From Euphorbia lathyris (taxonomy: Eukaryota > Streptophyta > Magnoliopsida > Malpighiales > Euphorbiaceae), in assembly GCF_963576675.1 (NCBI RefSeq), contig NC_088915.1:41135501-41199500 (forward strand): a stretch of DNA of 64,000 nt, in the 5' to 3' direction. The translations under genes were made by a program, and so were the position numbers. Each line of letters starts with the position of its first letter. Positions within the stretch are counted from its first letter, which is position 1. The notes under the pieces are model-generated. The model was not told the origin of the DNA. It was given only the letters and a program-made list of their open reading frames with translations, and made no database searches. Below are positions 41,536 through 53,198 of the stretch, in pieces.

Positions 41536-43364
41536 TGAAATTTTATTTTTATTTTTTTTCTTTCTTCTCTAATTTTATTTTAATAAAATATATATATATA
41601 TATATAAATAATAATAATAAAAAAGAAGAAAAAAATAATAAATTAATAAATTAATAAAAATGTTTACATTAATAATCTTACACCCCATTTAAATTTTGAC
41701 TTTCTCAATCATCTCTCACTCTTCTCAAGCTTCCTTTCACATCTCACTCTTCCCAAACATTTTTTTTCATTCCCCCATACCCCTCAATTAATCACATGAG
41801 CCAAAATGATAATAATAATAAGAATAAAATAATAATAATAATAAAAAAATCAAAAATAAAAAAATAAAAAAATAAAAAAAATAAAATAAAAATAAAATAA
41901 AAATAAAAATCAAATAAACAACAAAGGGTCCTTTTTAGTTTCTTCTCTATTTTTGTTTTCTTTTCTTTTTGTAACGTCATTGGAATAGACGTTATTTTAA
42001 TAACGCGGAGAGCCGTGCAACCCCGCACTTCCCATTTGTTTTGCACTAACAAAAACAAAAATAAAAATTAAATAAACAATAAAATAATTAAGCTCATTTA
42101 TTGATTCTTTAATTTTTCTGACACACTACCCCCTCGGAAATTAATTAAAAGTTCCGTTATTTGTCCTTAGATGTAAAGACATTAATACAAAGGATCGGTT
42201 TTAGTAAGAAATTTTAGTCTTGATTCTGAAGTTATAGAATTTATGCAAAGTCTAGGTTCGTACTAAACAAAAGCATTGAGTCCTAACCCACATGTCATCT
42301 CCATAATGAAATTTAAAAAGGCAATAAAAAACGGGATAGTTGAAAATTTGATGAGAACTTGAACTACACAATTTAACCCGAAAATTTGTGAGGTATTTTT
42401 GAGCCTAAAAGAGTTCGTATGAGAACTCTATTTCTTTCACAATTTTTCGAGAGCTTTGACTTCACTCGACGCATAGAGTTTGCACCTAATACCGGGTTAA
42501 GTACACTTATTTTGGTATAAATGGCAATAGATGATAAAACGAACCCACTTAGGCTAATTCTTTTCTTAACTTATTTTTCTCGTTTTCATCAACCTCTAGG
42601 AAACCCCCTCGAGCCTATTAATTGACTTTTTTGCTAAACACCCTTTTAACATCTAACCCTTTTTCCTCGTGTTCAAATACCAACAAAATCAAATCGCACC
42701 AAAACTATCCGAAATAAGCCAAAGCCTTGATAAGTAAGCACCAGAAGCTGTCGAAATCGTTTTTGTGCCGCTCTCAAAACAAAAAGAAAAAGATAAAGAG
42801 CAAAAGGCATTCTCAAGCTCCACCCGAGCAATTTCGAGTTATATTTTACGAACTTACTAAGGCCAAAATAAAAACACGGTGCGATCATCAAAATGGTGTT
42901 TGAACTCGAGTGTCTAAAAATTAACCACTAAAAAGCTACCCACATTACAACCCCCCTCCGAGTTCATTTTTAATATTGCCTAGACCATAACATAGGAGGA
43001 AAAACCCGGATGAAAATGCAAACTCAAAGTGACTTCGAGTAAGTGCAAAGAAGAGTGCAAAAACACCGACCCACCAAAGTTTGAGCGTAAGAGTGAATTC
43101 CCTTGGTGAGGTACTATCGGGTTCTCAAAAGATAATCAACCCCCGTTAATATTGCCTATTAAATTTGATCATGGAGGTTTCAAACAAGTTTTGGTCACTC
43201 ATTTGTTTGCGTAGGTACTTACCGAAAACTTTGTATAAAACTTTAGCTTCGAAATCACGCACTTGGTAAAACCAACCGACAGTTTGTTTCTTAATAATCT
43301 CAATCCCTTGTCTTTCGATTTCTTTTACTTGAGGACAAGTAAAACTGTAAAGTCAGAGGAGGTT
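41536..43364. other. LARD interior, non-coding
   Basis: AT-rich microsatellite-like DNA (ATA, TAAAA and AATAAAA repeats) to about 42120, then unique sequence with no ORF of note. Just before the 3' LTR come cttgaggacaagtaaa and the purine-rich agtcagaggaggt, the probable polypurine tract. Confidence 0.6.
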
Positions 43365-45035
43365 TGATAGGGGCATTTCGTCCCTATCTTTTAGCGTGAT
43401 TTATGGTTTAGTTTTAGACGAAATAAATAAGTTTAATTGCAAAAATAGAGTGTTTTAATAAAATAACGAAATAAAAATAAATTCCGTACTTTCGGTTAAT
43501 TTTCCCTATTTTTGATTTGATTAGAAGTAAAAACGTCAAGCTAACTCGGCTCTCGAGAATTGTATTTCAGGTACAAGCAAGGAGTGAAATTCCACCGACA
43601 TACGCGGGGCGTATCTCCCTTCACGCGGGGCGTGGAACACTTGGTCAGAAATAATTGCCTTATCCGTAGACACCACGTGGGATCCAACCACTGATACGCG
43701 GGGCGTAGATGCAATGATGAGCCCAATCATAAATGTCAGACTGCATTGTCTCCTAAGTCAACCATCGGTACGCGAGGCGTGTTTTAGGATACGCATGGCG
43801 TAATTGGTGTATTTCGAGCTCTTTTAAGCTAGGAGCTCAAACACGCGCGGCGTACATCAATATACGCGGGGCGTGGTTGAGACAACAAGATCCGATTTAG
43901 GTCCACATGCAAGAAATTATTGAAGGCTATGTTGCTCCATGCTTGTACCTTGTGAAATTATGATTTTACCCCTAGCTTGATGTGTATAAATAAGAGTGAC
44001 TAGCACTCATTTGACACACCTCTTTTGATAGAGAAGTTATATACTTTTACACACCTTAGACAACCTTTGATATACCATTGTTAGTATAGTTTAAATTCTT
44101 GTTATTTTGGTGTGAGATTGTAGTTTATATAGCAATTCTCTTCCACCTTGAGAGCTTGTTCGTTGATCCCGGCATTCCATCAAAGTTCCGTTCCGTCTCC
44201 ATTCACCAAGCTCGAAAGCTCCACCTCCAAGTCCTAAGAGACGGTCTTGAGTCCGGTTAGCTAGTTCCGAGGGTGGATTCTTCCCTTTTTACTTGCTAAC
44301 TAGCTTGCACTCTTCCTATGTACTAGGCTTGGTTGTAATTCACATTTACATTCTCCATATTTATAATTTATGATTCATAATCTCTTTATCTATATTTGTG
44401 TTGATGTTTGCTACTTGTTTTGATACTCGTAATTGATTATTGTGTAGGAGAACGCGATTTCCGACGCCATTCGGGCTATCTTTAGGGATTCATATAGGTG
44501 TTGCCTTACCAGAAGTGACGCTCTGGAAACCGTAGGGATTGACAAACCACGGAACTTACGGGCCCTAATTTCTGGTCCCAAGCATTAGACACGCCTTGAC
44601 TAGGAACCACGTAGTCTAAGTACTTCACGGATCATCATTGCAAGAGTAAAACCTTAACCGTTTATATATTGAGAGTCGTTATTTGTCATATTTATAACTT
44701 ATCGCCATCCATATCATTTCGTAGAGTTTTGTTGTATAAACTTGTCTCACCCGTAGTTAGGAGTAGTTTGTAGTTGTTCCCCGAATCAACTCAAAGTATT
44801 CACCGCTTAGATAACGTATAAAACTGAGTCGTCTAATACTTGTAGTTATAAATCCCGTGGATTCGATACCCGGTCTTAACCGGATTATTACATGATACGA
44901 CGGGGTACATTTGCCCCTGAGTAGTGGCGTCTAGTAGAGTTAGAGCATTTAGAAAGATCACATCCATAGTCGTAACACACTTATCATAATACATATTTTG
45001 TCGTAGAAAAGCTCTACCTAGTCCGCGCCCCATCA
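43365..45035 (+). repeat. LARD 3' LTR
   Basis: TGATAGGGGCATTTCG to GCGCCCCATCA, 1671 bp, with TATAAATA at 43985-43992. Seven ACGCNNNGCGT sites lie at 43602, 43623, 43696, 43770, 43791, 43843 and 43864. Confidence 0.9.
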
Positions 45036-45040
45036 GGAGA

Positions 45041-46246
45041 TCGCCATTATAAGCTTGAAGAGTTTTAGTGTTATTAAAGATGATAAATGACACCAATTCC
45101 TTGGTAATGCATATTGCAACATGAGTATATGCATAGTAAAAGTTCTCATAAAAGAGAAAGTTTATATATTTCTTTATTTAAAAAAAGTAATAACAAATGA
45201 CTAAAAATATCTATTACCACGTCAATAAAACTAACATTGTTTGCATAAATTTTCTATTTAACAAATACAAACAACCACAGTTCTAACATTTTAAAAATTC
45301 TGAGTCTTTGATTTTTAAATGAACACGATTGTGTAAATTTTATCGCATTTATATGAATACTTAAAGATTATAAAATAAATATTCTCTAAAAAAAGACTAT
45401 AAAAAAATCATGCAGCTTAATACATTTTAAAGATAAGTTACGTGGTCTAAAAAGTAAAAAAAAGCCTTTTTTAAATTTGTTTCCATTAGCAAAATGGTTA
45501 AATTAGTTGGTATCGATAAAAACTTGGATATTTTTGTATTTTATTTATTTATTTTTGTTCAACTCTTCCCATCCTCAATTTTGTTTTAGGATATATAATT
45601 TATAAGTATATGAGTTTATGCATATTATACTAGTCAGTCTCTATTTTTAGAACGCACTGTACACTTCTTCAGTTTTGACTAAAGTATCTACTTAGTCCCT
45701 CAATCCATAAATTTTATATAAAATAACTAGTTTACCCTTCTATTATTAATAAATTTTCATACATGTTTAATTAAGTTTTATATAACTTTTTTTACTATAT
45801 CAATGAAAAATAATATTAGTAATAAAGTTATATTATTATTTAGTGCGTTTTTAACTAAAATAGGTAATCAAATTTATAATAACTAAATATTAAATAATAA
45901 ATATATTTTTTCATAAAATATTTATTTTATCCCATACTTACAACTTATGTGCTATTGAATTTTTGATTTATTAATTAATGATTAATTAAATGAAACATAT
46001 ATCTTTTTTGTAACCTATCAATAAAATTAAAATTTATAAAATAATTAATAACTAATTTTAATACATATTATTTTAGTAAAAAATATTTAAAATATTACAT
46101 TTTTTTTTAATGTAACATGCAAGAATTTTTTTTAATATAATAATTTATACGAATATTATAAAAAAACTGAAGTATTTTATAGTAGATATGTAAAGTTATC
46201 ATTTTGTATATACTTTTTAATATATTATTAGTTATATATATATATT
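45041..46246. other. AT-rich intergenic DNA
   Basis: Continuation of the pre-LARD target. No ORF, repeat unit or RNA gene is recognised. It may include the upstream part of the L1 element. Confidence 0.5.
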
Positions 46247-47150
46247 TGTTAGAAATATTCGGGTATGAGCCGAATATAAAGCCTGCTTGTGACTTGAACG
46301 GTCCAGATCTATTAAGAGGGAAAGAGATTAGGGTTTGCATAACCACTTCTTATAAATAAACAACTTATTGTTTATTAAATTAACCTAATCACTCTAGCAA
46401 GCTAAGAGAAATATTTTTTGCCTCACCCTCTCTGTCGTAATATGCATTGCCCCTCCTCTCTCTCTCATGCACAATCACTTTTAGTTCATGGATCCATCGT
46501 TTCCTCTCCCAATTAATCTCGACGTAGTCGAAACATAACCTATAATATGAAGATCGTGATGATCCATTCTTCTGCTGCTAATCGAAATCAAAGGTCATCC
46601 CTGCTCCAAGAGGTAATCCAATAACCTGACTTGATTATATGATATTTTTCCTTCATTGGTATCAGAGCCACAAATCTCGTGTTCTATCAGTTCTAGATTC
46701 GTAAATATGAAGAAATAAATCTCATGTTCTATCAGTTCTAGATCCACGAATATGTAAAGAGACTAGAAGATTAATGATCGACTACTGTACTTCTTGGTGA
46801 ATTCTCTTGTTTCTTGGAAAGCAAAGAAACAAATCACTGTTAGTAGATCATCAACAACAGCCGAGTATAGAGCTATGTGGATAACTACTTCTAAGCTTAA
46901 GTGGATGACTTACGCTCTTAAGGAGTTTCATATAAAAGTTCAACTTCCTATTAACCTTTACTGTGATAACCAGCAAGCTATTCACATTAGCATCCAACCT
47001 TGTGTTTCATGAAAAATCTAAACATCATGGCATTAACTGTCATTTTGTTAAAGAATATCTAGTAAATGAATTTCTTCAAACTCCCCATGTCATTTGTGCT
47101 AACCAGATTGCATATATTCTTACTAAGCCTCTTACTAAAGGTTAAATTGC
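46247..47150 (+). mobile_element. Small Copia element with most of its interior deleted
   Basis: LTR-like 46247-46655 (TGTTAGAAATATTC to TTTTTCCTTCA, 409 bp) with TATAAATA at 46351-46358. One base later comes the primer site TGGTATCAGAGC (46657-46668). Then gag, protease, integrase and RT are absent and the sequence jumps to the Copia RNase H end. That reads SLVSWKAKKQITVSRSS, AEYRAM, LYCDNQQAIHI, then after a frameshift near 46990 HEKSKHHGINCHFVKEYL and ILTKPLTKG. I cannot find a 3' LTR. The size fits the Ale group. Confidence 0.8.
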
Positions 47151-47444
47151 TCATAACTTGGTCAACATTAGTATAGTTATATCTAGCTAGCTGATATGTC
47201 CTGAACACATGTTAGTAGTATAAATAGGGACTGTAAACATACTTTACTCCTGAGATGAATAATATCAATTGCCTTTTTGCTATCTAAATTGTTTTAGAAG
47301 AACATATATATGTTACATTAATCTTTTCTTAATAAGAACAAAACTTTGTCATACTAACATATAAACTAAGGCATAAAATAGGACAATACAAGTTACATAA
47401 ATAAATAAATGAAATATACGTAGAAAAAAGTCTCATCTCATTCA
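47151..47444. other. Flank between Copia remnant and tandem array
   Basis: Possibly remains of the Copia 3' LTR, but no match to 46247-46655 is visible. Nothing else is seen. Confidence 0.4.
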
Positions 47445-48290
47445 TACCTCAAGACATATCACTATGTCGCCACGTCGTATATAATACACCCGTATTTAGA
47501 AAATACGCCGTTGAACTATCAGTACCCGAGTCCAAAATTAAACTCTTAGCTCATATGTTGTTATCATGTCCTGCTCGTACCTCAAGACATACCACATATG
47601 TCACTGCGTCGTACATAGTACACCTGTATTCCAAAAATACATCGTTGCACTATCCATACCCCGAGTTCAAAATTAATCTCTTATCTCGTGAGTTGCCGTC
47701 ATTTCCTTCGTACCTCAAGATGTACCATGCATGTCACCATGTTGTACATAAGCTACCCGTATTTTAAAAATGTGATGTTGTACAGTCTGTACTCCGTACA
47801 CCCCCTAACTTTAGAAGCATACATACTGTATCTTCAGCGTAGTCAAACCATGTAAGACATACCATGTGTTGCTATCACATCTTGCTTGCGTCTGGTTAGG
47901 ACATACCACATTTGTTGTCATGCCTCGTGTTTCCAAAAAATTTACTGTCATGCTGTCTGTGTCGTGAATTCAAGTAAATCTTTGACATCTACACCATATG
48001 TGTCCCTCAATTTCTATTTGTATCTCAAGTTACCAAGACATGTTAAGTATGTCGCACCATTCCATGTAATGCGTTGTATTCCCAGAAAATAAGTTGTTAT
48101 GACCGGTCGTGTCTCAAATGTAAGTCAACCCCTGACATATACCTCGTATGTTGTCACTTATGTTGTCTTTATATCGTGAATTATGTTGACATACCAAGTA
48201 TGTCATCTTCCAAACGTGTCACTTTTCCTCGAATATGTCAACATGTTGTTGATATCATCAGAGTGTGCACTCATTTGTGTATGTAGTGTC
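47445..48290. repeat. Degenerate tandem array, 133-bp period
   Basis: The phrase tacctcaaga(c/t) starts at 47445, 47578 and 47711, exactly 133 bases apart. Each unit shares gtcgta...a(t/c)acacc(c/t)gtatt, aaaata, cgttg(a/c)actatc and a closing catgtcctgctcg-like phrase. Three or more further units to 48290 are more diverged (acataccacat near 47900, tatctcaag at 48010). The whole is built of repeated catatgtc/catgttgt words and shows no ORF of interest. Confidence 0.75.
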
Positions 48291-48690
48291 TAACATTTCA
48301 TTGAGTTTCACTCGTCTTGTTGGTTGACTGAATCTCACATGCGCCAGTCGTGTCAAGCATCATTCAACATTGTACATGTTGTGAAGCATGGATAGTAGAT
48401 TCATAAGTTTCATGCTAATGTGTTTAAAAGTTAAAAAGGCTTCTAGTGCTACCATTCTGATCCGTACTGAAAGTGAAGGTCTATGCTACAACAGTTTGGG
48501 AGAAAGGACTAGACCTATTTGAAATTATCCAGTTGGGCGAAGCAATAATTGTAACTATGCTATAAGAAAAAGCACACATCAAAAATCATGCATAAATCAT
48601 ACATCCATTAGTAGAACACACGAATAGGTAGCCTAGCATTTAGCTCATGCATTCATCGAATTGTCAAAATTCAAATGCCCAAAAGGTTTC
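48291..48690. other. No recognised feature
   Basis: Unique sequence between the array and the TRIM. No gene, RNA or repeat unit is seen. Confidence 0.4.
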
Positions 48691-49257
48691 TGTAACACCC
48701 TGGTCCAATACCATGTAGATATTGTCCGCTTTGGCCCAAATCCAACACATTGGGTCTCACGGCTTTAAAACGCGTCTGCATGTATTGGATTCATATCTTA
48801 CTAATAAGCCTCAATCACTCCCTCTCCATTTCCGATGTGGGATTCAGTTCATTCCTGCCCCCATCGCCATTCCTTAGGGCCGCTCCTTGCTCAGGCCTTC
48901 TTACCTCGGCGCCACCCACTCCGGACCGGGTCGTTACAGGCCCACCAGCTTCGGCCTGGTTCGTCCCTGAACCACACATCGTACGTGGAGAGTCGGCTCT
49001 GATACCAATTGTAACACCCTGGTCCAATACCATGTAGATATTGTCCGCTTTGGCCCAAATCCAACACATTGGGTCTCACGGCTTTAAAACGCGTCTGCAT
49101 GTATTGGATTCATATCTTACTAATAAGCCTCAATCACTCCCTCTCCATTTCCGATGTGGGATTCAGTTCATTCCTGCCCCCATCGCCATTCCTTAGGGTC
49201 GCTCCTTGCTCAGGCCTTCTTACCCCGGCGCCACCCACTCCGGACCGGGTCGTTACA
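48691..49257 (-). mobile_element. TRIM (terminal-repeat retrotransposon in miniature)
   Basis: Two 248-bp LTRs, 48691-48938 and 49010-49257, differ at about two positions. They start TGTAACACCC and end GGTCGTTACA. The 71-base interior has, on the minus strand, a primer site TGGTATCAGAGC next to the LTR at 49010. It has no coding capacity. LTR near-identity suggests recent insertion. The bases either side do not match each other as a TSD; see the findings. Confidence 0.85.
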
Positions 49258-49258
49258 A

Positions 49259-51085
49259 TGTAACCCCCGTCCCGGGTCACATTGAAAATACATAGAAATC
49301 TAAGGAATTATCATAATTGCATGCAAACAACAACATAATCAAATAAAGCCTCCTTATTTATTATTGTCTATCAAAAATCAATATTCAAAAGGTTCAATAA
49401 CCTATAAAACAATGTAATCGATAAATAAAAATTCACTTAATCTAAACAAAGTTATTCACTTCAACAATACATTAAATCTTAATAAGTCCATAAAATTTCT
49501 AATGAGAATGAGACGCTTGTGCTGGCCAGCCTGAATGCAGGGTAAACCTGAAAATCTAGCAAATAGAAGAACTTCTGAACCTAGCCTGAAAATTTCAACA
49601 TGGCAAGGGGTGAGCTGCCTACTCAATAAAAATAATTACCTACGTTTATATATATAAATATATATATAATTTCATACATCTTAACATTTAATTAATCAAA
49701 CAATTAACAATCAATCAATCAATCAAGAATACAATATAAACATATAATCTCGCATATGGCTCGATTTACTTCAAACAACAAAATTATAATTTATTATCTT
49801 TATTATCTTTGTTTTTAAGGGCCCAGCTAGACCTAAGTGAAATATACTCAATGGTCTCATGGTTAACAATAGTACCTTTTTAACCTCGTAATGATTTCTT
49901 TTTTTTTGTAATAATACGGTACTGCTATCGCCCCCAGTTTCAGGACACAGTATAAACTCAATTAGAGTAAAATAACACCCTACCCAGGTGCCTGTGATCA
50001 CAGTATCAACAAACCTCCAGACCATTGAATATACTCACCGAAGCTAGCTATTTATGTTTTGTTCTAACTCAAACATAATCCAATATAATTTCGTAATTTA
50101 TAAACTTCTGAACTCATATACATTCCAATTCTATCATGGTATAGTTTCACAACTAATACCTCAATAGGTAAATACATGAGCAACATGATTTAAAAAAAAG
50201 AATAAAGCCTTATTTCAATAAATTCAACCATACAGAGAACATTTGAAACTCCACATCTCAAATCACCATATATATATATATAAATCAAGTACCAATTAAA
50301 TGATAACCAAATACTCAATATTGATTCAACATACATTTAATTATTCTATGACAAAATATTAATAGACACTCACATAAATATATATATAAACATAAGCAAT
50401 TAAGTTTACCTCTCGTCCCAAAACACTAATTAATTGTTCGGGCTTTAACTGATTCATTACTGGCTCCCGGAATTTCACCGGAGCACGGTGGTCAGTCGCC
50501 GGAAGTTCGCCGGAGATGCCGGAATCGCGAGCCGAGACTATCACGAGATAGCTAACGACCAGGGGAGTCCAAAATTGCACTCCATTCACTATTAAAACCA
50601 CCTAAAAGGTCGGGATCTAATACTTGGTGCAAAATACCCGCTCCAGGCACCATATTTTTCGACCAGAAAAATATCAATAGTAGTCTCAAAATGTTCCTCA
50701 CGAAACAAAAAATTTAATGATATGATTTTTGTTCTAAGAAATGACCGGAATAAAAAGTTATCAATGAAATTAGATTAAAAATGGAGGAAAGGTGAAGCGG
50801 CGTAGACTGAGCAAGAGAAAAGGTTTTGTTCTACCAAAACCTATTTTCCTTCCTCTACCGCCCCCTTCTAACTCTAATCATAATGATATTAATAATAATA
50901 ATAATTAAATTCAATTAAAAATGGATCCACTTATTATAATAATAATAATAATAATAAATTAATTAATTAATGGGGTTCATATAATAAAAAAATTTAATAA
51001 ATTTTATTTTGTAATGTTATAATTATAATATATTATGCCTTATTTTTATAAAAAAAATACCCTCTATAAAATTACGGATGCTACA
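49259..51085 (-). repeat. LTR of the Del-like deletion derivative (left copy)
   Basis: TGTAACCCCCGTCC to GGATGCTACA. An 80-codon minus ORF (50601-50359) appears in both LTR copies only because they are repeats; I see no domain. Includes TATA-rich runs at 49650 and 50270 and an ATA/ATT microsatellite at 50890-50960. Confidence 0.85.
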
Positions 51086-51382
51086 ATTCTACCCTCCTTA
51101 AAAAAAATTTCGGCCTCGAAATTCTTTATCGGACTTAATCTAAAAAAAAAAGTTAAGGAAAATTATGACCTATTATGCTTCCGCTACGTAACTAACATGA
51201 TATATTACCGACTCTATACTAGATATATGGCCAGCACAATCATTTACATTAGATGATATGCTTCCTCAATATAGATGTTAAATGTGATGTTCATGCATGA
51301 TTCATGTTCTGAATCCTAGGAATGTCACAACATATCTAATACTCCCTAGGAATCATAAAACGGACGCTCTGATACCATTAAA
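51086..51382 (-). other. Residual interior: polypurine tract, short spacer, primer site
   Basis: It retains only the two replication landmarks and about 250 bases with no ORF. The primer site lies 5 bases from the LTR. Confidence 0.75.
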
Positions 51383-53198
51383 TGTAACCCCCGTCCTGGG
51401 TCACATTGAAAATACATAGAAATCTAAGGAATTATCATAATTGCATGCAAACAACAACATAATCAAATAAAGCCTCCTTATTTATTATTGTCTATCAAAA
51501 ATCAATATTCAAAAGGTTCAATAACCTATAAAACAATGTAATCGATAAATAAAAATTCACTTAATCTAAACAAAGTTATTCACTTCAACAATACATTAAA
51601 TCCTAATAAGTCCATAAAATTTCTAATGAGAATGAGACGCTTGTGCTGGCCAGCCTGAATGCAGGGTAAACCTGAAAATCTAGCAAATAGAAGAACTTCT
51701 GAACCTAGCCTGAAAATTTCAACGTGGCAAGGGGTGAGCTGCCTACTCAATAAAAATAATTACCTACGTTTATATATATAAATATATATATAATTTCATA
51801 CATCTTAACATTTAATTAATCAAACAATTAACAATCAATCAATCAATCAAGAATACAATATAAACATATAATCTCGCATATGACTCGATTTACTTCAAAC
51901 AACAAAATTATAATTTATTATCTTTATTATCTTTATTTTTAAGGGTCCAGCTAGACCTAAGTGAAATATACTCAATGGTCTCATGGTTAACAATAGTACC
52001 TTTTTAACCTCGTAATGATTTCTTTTTTTTTTTTGTAATAATACGGTACTGCTATCGCCCCCAGTTTCAGGACACAGTATAAACTCAATTAGAGTAAACT
52101 AACACCCTACCCAGGTGCCTGTGATCACAGTATCAACAAACCTCCAGACCATTGAATATACTCACCGAAGCTAGCTATTTATGTTTTGTTCTAACTCAAA
52201 CATAATCCAATACAATTTCGTAATTTATAAACTTCTGAACTCATATACATTCCAATTCTATCATGGTATAGTTTCACAGCTAATACCTCAATAGGTAAAT
52301 ACATGAGCAACATGATTTAAAAAAAAAGAATAAAGCCTTATTTCAATAAATTCAACCATACAGAGAACATTTGAAACTCCACATCTCAAATCACCATATA
52401 TATATATATAAATCAAGTACCAATTAAATGATAACCAAATATTCAATATTGATTCAACATACATTTAATTGTTCTATGACAAAATATTAATAGACACTCA
52501 CATAAATATATATATAAACATAAGCAATTAAGTTTACCTCTCGTCCCAAAACGCTAATTAATTGTTCGGGCTTTAACTGATTCATTACTGGCTCCCGGAA
52601 TTTCACCGGAGCGCGGTGGTCAGTCGCCGGAAGTTCACCGGAGATGCCAGAATCGCGAGCTGAGACTATCACGAGATAGCTAACGACCAGGGGAGTCCAA
52701 AATTGCACTCCATTCACTATTAAAATCACCTAAAAGGTCGGGATCTAATACTTTCACGGTGCAAAATACCCGCTCCAGCCACCATATTTTTCGACCAGAA
52801 AAATATCAATAGTAGTTTCAAAATGTTCCTCACGAAACAAGAAATTTAATGGTATGATTTTTGTTCTAAGAGATGACCGGAATAAAAAGTTATCAATGAA
52901 ATTAGATTAAAAATGGAAGAAAGGTGAAGCGGCGTAGACTGAGCAAGAGAAAAGGTTTTGTTCTGCCAAAACCTATTTTCCTTCCTCTGCCGCCCCCTTC
53001 TAACTCTAATCATAATGATATTAATAATAATAATAATTAAATTCAATTAAAAAGTGGGCGACTATATACCGCACTAAAATTCCGGTTCACCGCCCTGTAT
53101 TGACCTTTTTGCCCTTCTCATTATTTCAAACATAAGTTTTGAAATTCCAAATCCTCTCAACATCTTTTCCATTCTAAAAAAAACCGACCAAAAACGAG

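Larger units (their letters stand above)
29258..45035 (+). mobile_element. Non-autonomous LTR retrotransposon (LARD-like), interrupted by a Copia element
   Basis: The TSD ggaga is present at 29253-29257 and 45036-45040. The 5' LTR is split: 29258-29489, then the Copia insertion, then 39001-40339. The 3' LTR is 43365-45035. The primer site TGGCGCCGTTGCCGGGGA lies at 40346-40363, of the type used by Tat/Athila-like elements. Before the 3' LTR come ttgaggacaagtaaa and agtcagaggaggt. The 3-kb interior has no gag or pol, so mobility would depend on another element. Confidence 0.9.

Noticed and set aside
47445..48290. A CRISPR array
   Set aside because: The unit is 133 bp, degenerate throughout with no constant repeat/variable spacer pattern, in plant nuclear DNA.
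48691..49257. A Cassandra TRIM with 5S rRNA sequence
   Set aside because: No 5S-like promoter motifs are visible in the LTRs; kept as an unnamed TRIM.
50359..50601. A gene of 80 codons, repeated at 52487-52729
   Set aside because: The two copies are the two LTRs of one element, and no domain is recognised.
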